64,000 bases of DNA from positions 6,138,001-6,202,000 of the forward strand of contig JALIRH010000013.1 of assembly GCA_023055505.1 (NCBI GenBank). Reading direction: 5' to 3'. Shown piece by piece: positions 15,275 to 26,509 of this stretch. Position 1 is the stretch's first letter. Each line of letters starts with the position of its first letter. Source of the stretch: Callipepla californica brunnescens. Its lineage: Eukaryota; Chordata; Aves; Galliformes; Odontophoridae. The notes beneath the pieces were generated by a model. That model saw nothing but the letters and a program-made list of their open reading frames with translations, made no database searches and was not told where the DNA came from. A program made the position numbers and the translations under genes.

Positions 15275-15939
15275 AACCACCAAACCTGACATTCCTTAAA
15301 AGATGGTAGAAATAATGACTTACAGATAATTGGTTTGCAGACTGACCTTTCACTTACCTGTTCTACTCAGGCCATCTTTTATTGGCAGGAGGAAAAACTA
15401 GTTATAGAAACCCAGAAACTCACACATTGTACCCCAAACTGCGACATACCACTTTTCACTTTGCTCCAGTTCTCTAAAGTGAACTGTCCTTGAGTGGGGT
15501 GGGGAAAAAAGTAGAGTTCACTGTTTGCTGTATAATGAAGGCAATTCAGAAATAAAGCAAGTGACTGTAGGTTTGCTGCTGAATATAATGTGGGTTATAA
15601 TAGTACTAATATAATCTGTATTAGCTGGAATCCATCTCTACTTTCTAAAATCCTTTTTATTTCCAGTTATCACTGACCCGAGGCAGGAAATAATCCTTTC
15701 TAAGATGAAAAATGCTGCAATTCTACAAAGAACCCAGATTTCCCCATCCACAAACAGGAAGACTGGATAACAGCTAACAGTCACTGTACAGCGAAGGGAT
15801 GTAATTGCTGCAGGGAAGGACAGAAATTCTCTAATACAATGAGACTTTCAAGTGCTACAGCAGGGATATTAATATTTTATGAGCACCAATGAAAAAGCAG
15901 ATGTGACATCCAAATCAGAAATCAAAAAAGACGGATGTA

Positions 15940-16412
15940 CAAGGGCTGCTCTGAAAGTAATGCCTCCTTATTTGTTACACTGGCCCACAATATCAGAGGC
16001 AGACGTTGGTGGAATGGCAGTAGAGGTTGAGCCTCACCTGTAGTCCATTATGTTTTGTTGCTGTGTGTGTGTCACTGAATTCCTCCGTGTAGAAAAGATG
16101 GCACTCATTGACATTCATTGATACTTGCTGAACATTTATGGAGACAAAGCAACGGGCACAGTGAGGTGGTGGGTGGTGCATTTCAGCAATAGCAACAGTA
16201 ATAGTGACAGTGGGACACCTCTGCTGGTGCAGATTTTTACAAGCAGGCACTTGTTCATGGCTGGTAAAAATGCCTAGCTAATAGTGGTGACTATGCTGAA
16301 GAAGGGTGTTTTGTAGCTGAGAATTTGCTCTGTCAAAGAGTGTTATTTGGCTTTTTGTATCTGTTGTAGTTCCCATGCAAATAAATAGGCACTACTTTCA
16401 GAGTGACCTGTG
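15940..16412 (+). mobile_element. Galluhop-type mariner element, internally deleted
   Basis: The left end begins after a TA dinucleotide (15938-15939) with AAGGGCTGCTCTGAAAGTAA. The right end has the diverged inverted copy (ACTTTCAGAGTGACCT), preceded by the familiar inner right-end sequence TTTGTATCTGTTGTAG. This is the terminal inverted repeat of the galliform Galluhop mariner. At about 470 bp it is far shorter than the roughly 1.2-1.3 kb autonomous element, and no transposase frame is recognisable, so it is a non-autonomous remnant. It is antisense to DCX. The exact right boundary is uncertain. Confidence 0.8.
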
Positions 16413-16731
16413 CATATAATTACAGATACTCACATGGAGTTTTCCAACAGGAGGAGCAACAATCAAGAAGCCTGGTTTAATTTTCTTTGTGTCTGACAAC
16501 GAAGAATAGTGTTCATAATCAAACTTGCATATACTTTTTTTGGAACTCAAATGCAAGGAAATAACAAGATGGAAAAAGCAGATCCCAGGTGCTATGTAAT
16601 GCTGCTGCTCCACTGAAATCTGATGACGACTCACAGTAGCTGAGGATCTCTCATAAGCTTGGCTATTGGAAACCACTCTTTAGAAGCGTCTTTAATTTGG
16701 CCTTTTTTTTTTCCTGTCACTATTGTTTGTA

Positions 16732-16771
16732 TATTATATCTTATTTCATAGTATTATATCTTATTTCATAG
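16732..16771 (+). repeat. Perfect 20-bp tandem duplication
   Basis: The unit TATTATATCTTATTTCATAG occurs twice in immediate succession with no mismatch. Perfect identity suggests a recent local duplication. Confidence 0.95.
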
Positions 16772-19264
16772 TATTTGCTCTGGAACCTCCATTTGCCTTA
16801 GAGCTCCTTTGTGCATATGACACTTCCTCCGTTTGCAAAACATTTATGTTACCTTTTTTGAAAGGATCCATACCTCGTTCAGTGCACAATATGATTTGTA
16901 CTCAGGAAATCAGTAAGAGTTGCCCAGCAAATGAGAGTAAAGATGAAGAACATAGCTTCCAGTCATGCTTGAGATGGCTGTGAGAGATCCAGGTAAACTG
17001 AATTCTCTGCCTGCCTCTCCCATAGATATTTTAGCCTCATATAAGTTCTCACATATTACTATTTCTTGAGCATTGCTCAGGTTTGCTTGGCTGACTGAAG
17101 CTCTGGATCTGAATTTACAGCAATGATAATGACCTCTAAATGAGGTCAGTGATGTTTCTATCAATGAACAGAACTGGAGATAGCAGGGACCAAAGTTTAC
17201 AGTAAGTGTTTAAAATCTGTGGAGATACTTCTTTTTCTCTCAGCTTAGAAAACATGGCTAATGCTCCTTGCTCCACTGGTGTTCCCAGGGTTCTATAGAT
17301 GAATACCTGGTTTGGGGAACACATGCTCCTGTATCACAAAAGAAGAAAAATATGGAATACAGGGGTAATTTTGTCCAGGTCATGTTTTGAAGAGTTGACA
17401 AGGAAATAAGAAACAGAGCAGCCAGAACAAGGAGAGCGTAAAGTGACTGTAGAAATAACAGCACATTTAGTGAGCACAAGTCATCCGGCCCTGAAGGGCA
17501 GAAGTGTCTGGGAAACAAGAGGACTCCATCAGAGCATTTATTTAGGAGTGGAAGAGTTTAAATTGCACAGGAATCCTTCACTCGGGCACCTCCTAACAGT
17601 GCATTCAGCTCTGCACTGTTGGCACCCTTTTTTAGTCACATTTGGTGAGGGTGATCTATCTGCTGGATGCGTACTGTGGATTGTCAGGTAGCAGAAAGTA
17701 AGCAAACACAAGTGGGATTACAAGCTGCTCTATCTTATGTGTGATCCAAAAGACATCTGCTCCCTTTTTAGCATATTCATAGATAATGACCCCAGGGAGC
17801 GAGATCAGCTCTCGGGACAGACTGACGTTCTGCGTCAGTTTTGCTAATTGCTGCTGCATTATGAATATGCTTTTGTCCCCCTGTCCAAACTCTCCCATTA
17901 GAGAAGTAAGAAATGAAAGTCCGTTAGCAGTGTCTCAGAGCCCTGTTCTTAGGCTCACTGAGAAGATCAAGGCAGAAGTGAGGAAAAGACATTCTCAAAT
18001 TTCATCTCAGGTACCTGTGGCTCTGCTCTGCAAGGGACTAAGATCCTGCTGGATTTAAAACTCTCCTACAAAACACAGAATACGTACTTGTACAATGGAA
18101 CTTGTTTGTTAAGTGAGCAACTGTAGGATAAATTCAGTTTTTTAGAACAAAGGTGTAAGGGCAAATAACATGATCATTTTTACCTCTGTATTCCTCACCT
18201 GAGATTTAGCTCTGTCTTTTGTTTGATTTGACTTCTTACTGGAGAGGCCTTATAAAGGAATCCTTAATATTATTTTCCCAAATTCCATTCTGACACTACT
18301 CCATTTAAATATCATGGACCATATACAATACTTTTGTCCATCTTCCTACACAGTACCAGGGGGCTGTCTCATATCCAGCATACCTTAGAATTGCCATAGG
18401 GTTTTCTCAATTACACCAGCACATAACATCTGTGAGTTGCTACAGGACAGAGTAGCATGAACACAGAGCTGTATCTCCTCGTAACAGTCATCCCGTCTTC
18501 ATTCATTCATTTAAATGACTGTATAGTAAATAAAGAGATAAAAGTACTATGCCAAGAAAACTGTGTTTAACATGTTTCTGTGGATTGGCTATCCCATTTT
18601 TTGAGTATCATTGGAGCTGAAGGGCTCTGGCTGCCTAGAGGGAATTGAGCTTTTCACAGCAAGGCAATGACATGTCTAGGCAGAAGGCAAATCGCCTCCA
18701 GCAGAAGGTAGCAACTCAACCAGTGAACTTGCATCACTGCAGCTCGAGCTGGTATCTGTGTAACTGCACTTCTGTTCATGGCTTTTTGTCTTGACCATTT
18801 TTAACAAATGTTTTGCTTGTGTTTTCTGTTACTCCATGTTAATGCTTGTTATTTTGGAATAGGATCTGATCACTTATCTACTTGGGTGGCTTGCTACCAG
18901 GACTGCTGTAACAAGGCTACCTAAGAATGCATTAGTATTCATATCTAGCTGGCAATAGGAGCACTTAAATGTCTTATAAACTGTTTCCTTTTCAGTGCTG
19001 GATTTACAAACTTGTAACATATATCTCCTTCTGCATGCTGCTATAATTTTGACTCAGAGACTAGCAGTACACTCTGGCTCTCCCAGAAAGTTTTTTATAG
19101 CAGTTCTTTTGTTTCTCATTGAGAATTAGATCACTAAATCTATAGCCAAAACCAAAAGGAGCAAAGTCTACCCAAGGTGAACTGCATAGAAGGCAGATCT
19201 CTATCACAGAATGCTTCCAGACTAGAAATGAGTTAGCTTATGTGGGAATCTATGCAGTCTATGA

Positions 19265-19494
19265 CAATGGCTAGCACACCATCAGGCCATAGAGTGGTAT
19301 TAGTTCAGCTGCATAAGTCAACACTTTATTGCAGCAGGACAGAATGAATCTGCTGCCATCTGTCACACAGTAACAAAATGTAATGGGATATTGGTGGGTA
19401 GGTTCAGCCTCTACTGCTGCACCATCATCATCTGCCTCTGAAATTATGGGCCAACTTGATAAAACAGTAGGCATTACTTTCAGAGCAGCCTTTG
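19265..19494 (-). mobile_element. Truncated Galluhop-type mariner remnant
   Basis: The right side carries the Galluhop terminal repeat (GCATTACTTTCAGAGCAGCC, then a TA at 19495-19496). Reversed, the next about 100 bp align with the left part of the 15940 element: both share TTTCAGAGGCAGA-like, GCAGTAGAGG and ATTTTGTTACTG-like segments. The opposite end is missing. It lies in the opposite orientation to the first copy, in the same sense as DCX. The left boundary is approximate. Confidence 0.72.
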
Positions 19495-21088
19495 TAGAAT
19501 GAAAAATAAAAATAACACCTTTTTCTTTTTTCTTTTTTTTTTTACTATAATGTAATTTGTAATGAGGAAGGTTCTGCTTTCTTTCACTCAAGTACCTTGG
19601 AGGTTCACCTCAGAATCTGTATTTACATCATTGCCAAAAGATTTCTCAAAGGATAAAAAATACTACAGAGTTAAGAACTGAAAATAGCAGAATCTAATTA
19701 TTAAAAACTAAGAAGCTCCAAGCTCTGATATGACAACCACAACAGAGTGAAAGACAGCAAAGACGAAAAGTACAAATGCGTAGGAGATCAAACACATGGG
19801 AAATATACTTAAGATACTTGAAATAAAACTGCTCCAAGATCTTTCAGAAATGAAATAGGTGAGAATTTTGAAGGGAAAAAGAAGGATCAGATCATCTTCT
19901 ATTAATCAGGCTTCATTCAGAATCCCCTGCCTTTTTCAATGTGATAACTTAAAAACTCAGCTAAGCCTGTTGTTTGTTTACATAAATATTGACTCCCAGG
20001 TAATGTGCAGACCTACTTTCCTTGTTACAAATTCAAGAGAAAACAATATAAGATAGTAATATCCTTTTTTTTTTCTCTGTCCCAAGAAAACAACAATCTT
20101 TGATTAACCTTCCAGCACAGAAGGAGTTCAGTCATTTTCTATTCTCATTAAAAAGGACGTGCTGCCATTTTTCTTGTACTGAAATCACAAAAAACTACGA
20201 GAGACCCTTGTCTGGATGGACTAAAGCAACCTGATTTGTCCTTCATTACAGTCCTTAATTTCAGGTGCTGGCTATGTTTGACATTTCTGGTTATTTTAAT
20301 CAATCTCCCTTTGAAAGGCTCAAACTAACTGTTCATTAAACTTCATCAGATGACTCACCATTTTGTTCCATGTGTCAAAATCAGGAACACAATAGTTGCC
20401 ATTTCACATTAGACTATACACTCATGTAATAAATTCTTGTTCTGGTGGCAATTAGTACCCGATGCTTATGGAGTTTAAATGCTGTCTCATAACTCATGCA
20501 TGACCTGACTCCCACATCACTGAATGGGACGTTTTTTCTACAGCAGATTTTCAATTACATCTTAAATGCACCTACACAACTCTACCATGTATTTGGGACT
20601 GTATAAACCAGCAAACTCAAATTTAAGCCCATGCTGGAATGTTGATGGAAAACTGTACAAATGCAGAATCACCTTACAGAGAAGAAATTACTTAAACCAG
20701 AGTCTTGGCATATCCCAGCTAATTTCACACTGTCTTTTTAAATATCTAAAGAACACCAGGAGACCCTGAGCAAATTAACTGCGTAATGGGAAGTATCTTA
20801 CTGAATAGTGTTAGGAGAATTTTACATCCAGTGATCCCATGATCTACTGAAGGGTCAACTGTTTTGTGGTGTTCACAGGCAATATGCAGTGTGTTTCCAC
20901 AAAGGTGAAAAGCAATTTCTGCTTTGTGTAGCCTGTGATAATACTATGGGTCACTTGAATTTTCAGCTCAATCTATAAAGCTGCTCTCCTGGAATCTTGA
21001 AATGCTTAGTTGGTGATTTGTCCATTTTCATGAAAAGCCGTATCTGGTTCTCTTTTGGAAAAAATAGCAGAGTGGACGACACACCTAC

Positions 21089-21126
21089 AGACTCATTGTA
21101 CCTTAGACTCATTGTACGAGTCTAAG
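21089..21126. repeat. Overlapping direct and inverted repeat
   Basis: AGACTCATTGTAC occurs at 21089-21101 and again at 21105-21117. The second copy forms a hairpin: CTTAGACTC (21102-21110), 7-nt loop, GAGTCTAAG (21118-21126). This looks like a template-switch footprint. Confidence 0.85.
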
Positions 21127-21751
21127 AACTACCAATTACCAGCCAGGCCTCTAATCTACAGGCTCTGCACCTCTCCATGTGTGCGACATTGCAAATCCAG
21201 TTGATACAGAAGGGGAGGGCAGCATTTCAAATGGTGAATGCTGCAGTAAATGAGGATTACCGTTTTCTTTCTCTTCTATTACTGAATGAATTTCTCTATC
21301 ACATCAATAAGCCCATCGCCAGATTCTCAACTGCAAGGTCACTTGTCTTCTTTAAATGGTGATTAAGAGAAGACACTTCTGACTTATACAGTAATTAACA
21401 TTTGCATTGCACAAGAGGCTATTCCAACTCAGTCTGTAACTACGGGGAACATACAAGAGCGCTGCAGACCTCAATTTCCTGCCTGTAAAATGGAAATCTT
21501 TCCTTTTAAAGTGTTTTTTAGTGCAAGAGGTTGTGAGACTGTGGGTGGTATGATCCCAAAGCCACGACTGCACTTAACTAACCAGAGATTTCCTCTCCAA
21601 TATTTATTTAGTGATCCTGCATGCTAACAGCTTCTTGTGTTTAAAAAATGCCAAAGTCTCAAATGCAAACATCCAAGTACAGTGTTTTCAAAGTTACACA
21701 CTATGTGTTTTCATCTTGAGCAGAGTTAAGATTCAGGAAACAATCACTCAC

Positions 21752-21889
21752 CGTCTTGATGGTTACCTGAATCAGCTGGAGACTTGCTCCGGCGCATGGG
21801 GGCTGGACTCTTTGCTGAGCTCTTCTGAGGGGTGGGAGATGACTTGCTGCCCGTGGCGGCTGCAGGGCTTCCTTTCATCACCCGGCACT
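21752..21889 (-). CDS. DCX: DCX coding exon: Ser/Pro-rich tail with two alternative donors
   Basis: This 138-nt exon starts AG|TGC after the acceptor cttcccttag and reads [11 protein letters not shown] through [13 protein letters not shown] and [10 protein letters not shown] to GNHQD, residues 270-310 plus five. It is the linker after DC2, a basic Ser/Pro-rich stretch that modulates microtubule binding and is phosphorylated; the SP of AKSP matches human Ser297, a reported Cdk5 site. Two in-frame donors are visible: the distal gtgagt gives an exon ending at 21752, and the proximal gtaacc at 21766-21765 gives one ending at 21767. The 15-nt difference encodes GNHQD, and both forms leave one G that joins CA of the next exon to give Ala. 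The exon begins and ends in phase 1, so skipping it would also keep frame. Several substitutions from human lie in the early Ser/Ala/Gly part, while the [10 protein letters not shown] block is kept. DCLK1 has a different linker here, which fixes the gene as DCX. Confidence 0.97.
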
Positions 21890-23156
21890 CTAAGGGAAGA
21901 GACAGTAACCGTGTTATGTCCCTGCCTGCTCTCGCAGCCTATGGGCACTAGCTGTGAAACACGCATGGGTGGCTTATTGGCTTTTTGTCTCCAAAGAACT
22001 GGAGAAAACTTCAACACTAAGGGGAAAACTGGCATTTCTATATTGTCTTCAGGGTAGAAATGAGACATTTTATGGACAGGGGAAAAAGCAGAGCTTTGCT
22101 CCTCTAGAGGCGGCACTGGGATTGTACATTATAATCAGAATTCTCTCCCTGGCAGGGACCATCTTTGTACTTGTGTCCTACCAAGGGTTTTCTGCCCTTC
22201 CTCTTGCCTTGATGCCCACCAACTAGTGACCATCATGAAAACGGTCAGCGTTTACTGAGGAAAGAGCAGGTCAAAAAACAGTTAATCTGCAAAACTCTCC
22301 CATGAAGACATAGTATTAGGAATGATGAGTGCTGTTTATGCAGCTGCATAAAGCCAGCAAACAGCTCATGGCATGACTTGAAGATAAGTGGTGCATGGGA
22401 CCTGTGACTTAGGAGGCTTTCAACCCTTTCACGCTCTCTTTCTGTGTTTTCATCAAGCTGCCCTTTCCAGGTGTGGAAAGCAAAGACAACAAAACGGTTT
22501 TACAAAATGCACCCTCTGTTCTGGTTAGTCATCTCCATTAGAAAGGTTCACATAAACAAATGTAGATTCATGTGCTTAAATGCAAGAGCAGATGAGAGCC
22601 CCAACTGTGTTTTCTTAAAAAAAATAAACCAGCCAGGAGGAGGGGAAAATGTAAACATGATCTACAGTGTTGTGCAGAAGGGAACTGAAATGCTAACAAA
22701 TCTGTATGTGTTCCAGGATTTCAGGCATATCAGGCCTTCAAAACCAGGGTTTATGTATGTTGAGAACTGATAGAAAAAGCACGTTGCCTTTCCAGAGTTA
22801 ACTTCTTTTACTTAAGAAGTTGACGATATCAAAGGAATTCCCTCTCTGTCAAATTCTAACTGGTCTCATGTCCTATAACCAGTTGTCCTCACATGAAAAA
22901 CAGGTTCTTTTTTGAAGATGTGAATTACACGTTCTACATACAGGCAGGTTTTCTTTTAGAATGCATGCACTGGGAATGGATGGATAAATAATTGGTCAAC
23001 TGAAAACAAGTTGTCTGACCTAAATGTATGTGTTGTTTTATTTATACATCAGAAAATCTATGAAAATGTAATTGCCCTAAACCGTTTCCCCAGGCTTTCC
23101 TTATTCTCAGACAGTCAAGAGATAGATTCTGAAAACTGTAAATTAGGGATATAAAT

Positions 23157-23178
23157 TGTTTTGTTTTGTTTTGTTTTC
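23157..23178 (+). repeat. (TTTTG)n short tandem repeat
   Basis: About four units of a pentanucleotide repeat within a DCX intron. No further structure is visible. Confidence 0.85.
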
Positions 23179-23391
23179 CTAAAGTACTTGGCTTCTCATA
23201 GATGATGCCATAGAAAGTCATGTAGGGCTTCAGAACAGAAACAATCCCAATTTTTCACCTCCTTGGTTCTAAGTAGTAATGTTTGATGAGGCAGTGTGAG
23301 ATAGCCACTTGGCAGACTGTGCAAATAACTGTTCCTGGTGTTAATCAGACTAACCAAAACATGGGGAAAAATCATCTTCAGGCACTACTTT

Positions 23392-23730
23392 AGCTTGGAG
23401 AAGGCTCCAGGGAGACCTTGCTGTGGCCTTCCAATACATGAAGGGAGTGTATAAACAGGTCAGGGAATGACTGTTTACATGGGTTGATAGTGAAGGGGAA
23501 GATTCAGGTTAGATGTTAGGAGGATGTTTTTCACTCAGAGGGTGGTGATGCACTGGAACAGGTTGCCCAGAGAGGTGGTGGATGTCCCATCCCTGGTGGC
23601 ATCCAAGGCCAGGCTGGATGTGGCTCTGGGCAGCCTGCTCTAGTGGTTGGTGACCCTGTTCATGGCAGGAAGGTTGAAACTAGATGATCTTTGAGGTCCT
23701 TTTCAACCCAGGGCTTTCTATAACTCTATA
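23392..23730 (+). mobile_element. CR1 LINE 3' fragment
   Basis: This matches the 3' end of avian CR1: AGAAGGCTCCAGGGAGACCTT near the start, then the conserved GCACTGGAACAGGTTGCCCAGAG region, GTGGATGTCCCATCCCTGG, AACTAGATGATCTTTGAGG and a decayed TTCTATAACTCTAT tail. It is 5'-truncated, as nearly all CR1 copies are, and antisense to DCX. The original ORF2 frame is broken by changes. The start is approximate. Confidence 0.92.
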
Positions 23731-25669
23731 CTACAGAAGTAGTATTTTTCAAGGCATTTACATGTAGCTGTTTAATAAAAACAGTGTAACTTTTGGATCA
23801 AAAATGTCTGTGCATCATATATGGGTTTCTTAGAAACAAAGGGAGTTCAAAGTGGTGCGTTACATCAGTATTTAGTCATCCGAATTGCTCCCTAAAATAT
23901 AAACCTAAAAAGTGAAAATACTTTATGTTGCCTTTTTTTTCAAGAGCTTATTCAAATTTATTTTCTCCCCAAAGGATAATTCATTGCAGAGAAGCTCAGC
24001 TTTGCATTTACCAGCACAGAAATGCTGACTCTGATGAATTTCTCCAGCTCAGCCATCAGCAAGTGCCAGCACACCAAAGGCAATTACTGAGCATTTGTAT
24101 GCCTTGCAACAAGGTAATAAATGTGGACATCTGATTGTGCTGACGTCAGTATAAGCAGGCCTCTTAGCATTGTGGGGGTGTGACATTTCAGTGTGCTGAT
24201 GCTGAAACCAGCCGGAAAGAATGAGACAGAGCAGCAACATCTGGAAGGTGCTTAGCAACAGGGATTATAGGGCAGAAGCTGCGGTGGGCAGTCAGAAAGA
24301 AAAGGATGACATAATCCTCTCATGGTATTTCTCTTTTTGTTTCCTGATGTCCTGCCAGAGTGAACATAACAGCCAGCAATTCAAGTACATGCCATCCGAA
24401 CAGGGAAGAGAAAGTATCCATGACAAAAGAGATTTTAGACACTTAGATCTCAGCTTCTCTTTGCGGCACCTGACTCAAAACAAGGAAGGATGATGGGTGG
24501 ACAATGGGAAAATGCTGCTGGCTAATAGCTCCTCATCTGTTTCTTGGGAAGAGCAGGGAACCCCAACTCTCCTGAAAATACAACAGAGAGCTGCAGATGC
24601 TCAGTACCAGCCCAACAACAAGCTTGGCTTATTTTTGTTAGAGAAATCCAAGCTGGAAAATAGTAGAAACCAGGAGTGTAGGCAGAGAGCTGGGCTTTCC
24701 ATGAAGTTGTTCTGCTAGGATTACATGCAATTTGTTTTATATGTGGAACTCCCTGTGGAGCTGACTCAACTGCAGACTGTTAAAATAAAATATGAAGCTC
24801 ACATTACAGATTGCTTCACCAGCCTGATGCAAGTTTTATTCTCTGTCTGCTAAGTTACAGCTGACCCCTAGAAACTTTGAAATATCCAAGACCACCAAAT
24901 GGGTTCATCTGGAGTACACAGGTCAGAAGTACCAGCATCAAATAAATTCAGGCTTGCTAAGGAGTCATAAAAATGCAGTGTTTGAAGTTTAGAGACTGCT
25001 TTACCTCCTGGTGTACAGCAAAAGTTCGCTTAAGTCTTCAACTTGAAGTCTGTAGCATACAAGACAGCATGTCATTTCTGCTCCTTACATAGAATACCTA
25101 AAAGCTTTTGTAAGTAATGTTTGGAGGCCATATTTTTTTTCCAGTTTAAATGGTCACAGCTGCATTCATTTACTCTGCTGCACTTGCTGGCACCAGCAGA
25201 CAGCGTGTGCTGTTGGTATATACAGCTGCCAGGTAGGGCAATTCCTACAAGCAAGCTCTGTATTTTATGTGAAATCAGAGATCTTGTGGTTTAATTGATC
25301 AACGAGTCTCACAATGTTACAGATTTGTGGTTACTATCATAACAGGGACAAATGATGGTGCTCTCCAAGTCCCACCTAACAAATATTGCCCTCTTTTTTT
25401 TTTCTCTTTAACTGTGCTTGTTCCCACTTTTAATATTGATATGATTGCATAAGGACAGGAGTGACAAACTGTGTGTATCTGTGTTTCAAGTAGAAAAATA
25501 GAGATCAGACTTCTTCTGTTTAGTTCTCAAAAATGTTTCTGTCTGATTGGAACTGGATAAAGAATATCCAGTACCAGATTTTGTAATGAATGTAAAAATG
25601 GTGGTACAGTGGAGGAGTCCATCTGTTTTGAAATGGGATAGTCCAGTCAGTGTTTGCCCAGTCTGCCTA

Positions 25670-25924
<255 letters not shown>

Positions 25925-26081
25925 CTACAGAGAGAGCAAAGTCATTCATTTCATTTTTAATTGGCAACGTTCTGACATGGCTCAGTTTAAATTTAAACAG
26001 GAAGGCGCTGCCTCTCTGCTGCTCCCCAGTTCCGTACTTCCATGGTCCTGCTTCCTGCAAGTCAAGCGGAACAGTGCAATT

Positions 26082-26127
26082 AAAAAAAAAAAAAAGAAGA
26101 AGAAGAAGAAGAAAAGAAAAGAAAAAA
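26082..26127 (+). repeat. Poly(A)/(GAA)n microsatellite
   Basis: An A-run grading into about seven AAG units and then AAAAG units. On the DCX sense strand it is a pyrimidine tract about 160 bases upstream of the 25924 acceptor, well away from the splice site. Confidence 0.9.
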
Positions 26128-26409
26128 TGCAGCCACCCTGCAAAATCCAATGAAGTATGGAATTTCCAATCCTTACAGGAGCTGACAGGCCATGTTAGCC
26201 ATCCTAATGAATGGCACAGGCATTCCTGAGCTGATTCTAAAACAATAAGCAGGGTGCCCCCACACTGGGTTTGTGAGCACGGCTGTCACACCACTGCTCA
26301 TGCTGATGAGTATTTTAGTACCAGCAGAGCCTAGAAACTCAAGGACTGCTAAGAAGACTGGGCTGGGCACAGCATATTCTTGCAGACGGTGTCTTCAACA
26401 CCACTAGCA

Positions 26410-26509
26410 TCCTGATCTAGTGGTTGGTGACCCTGCCTATGGCAGTGGGGTTGAAACTAGATAATCTTTGAGGTCCTTTTCAACCCAGGCCATTCTATGA
26501 TTCTATGAA
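26410..26509 (+). mobile_element. CR1 LINE extreme 3' end
   Basis: About 100 bp matching the CR1 tail: TCTAGTGGTTGGTGACCCTG, GGTTGAAACTAGATAATC, TTTGAGGTCC, then CATTCTATGATTCTATGAA, the octamer-repeat terminus. It closely resembles the last part of the 23392-23730 copy, so the two probably belong to the same subfamily. It is antisense to DCX. Confidence 0.92.
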
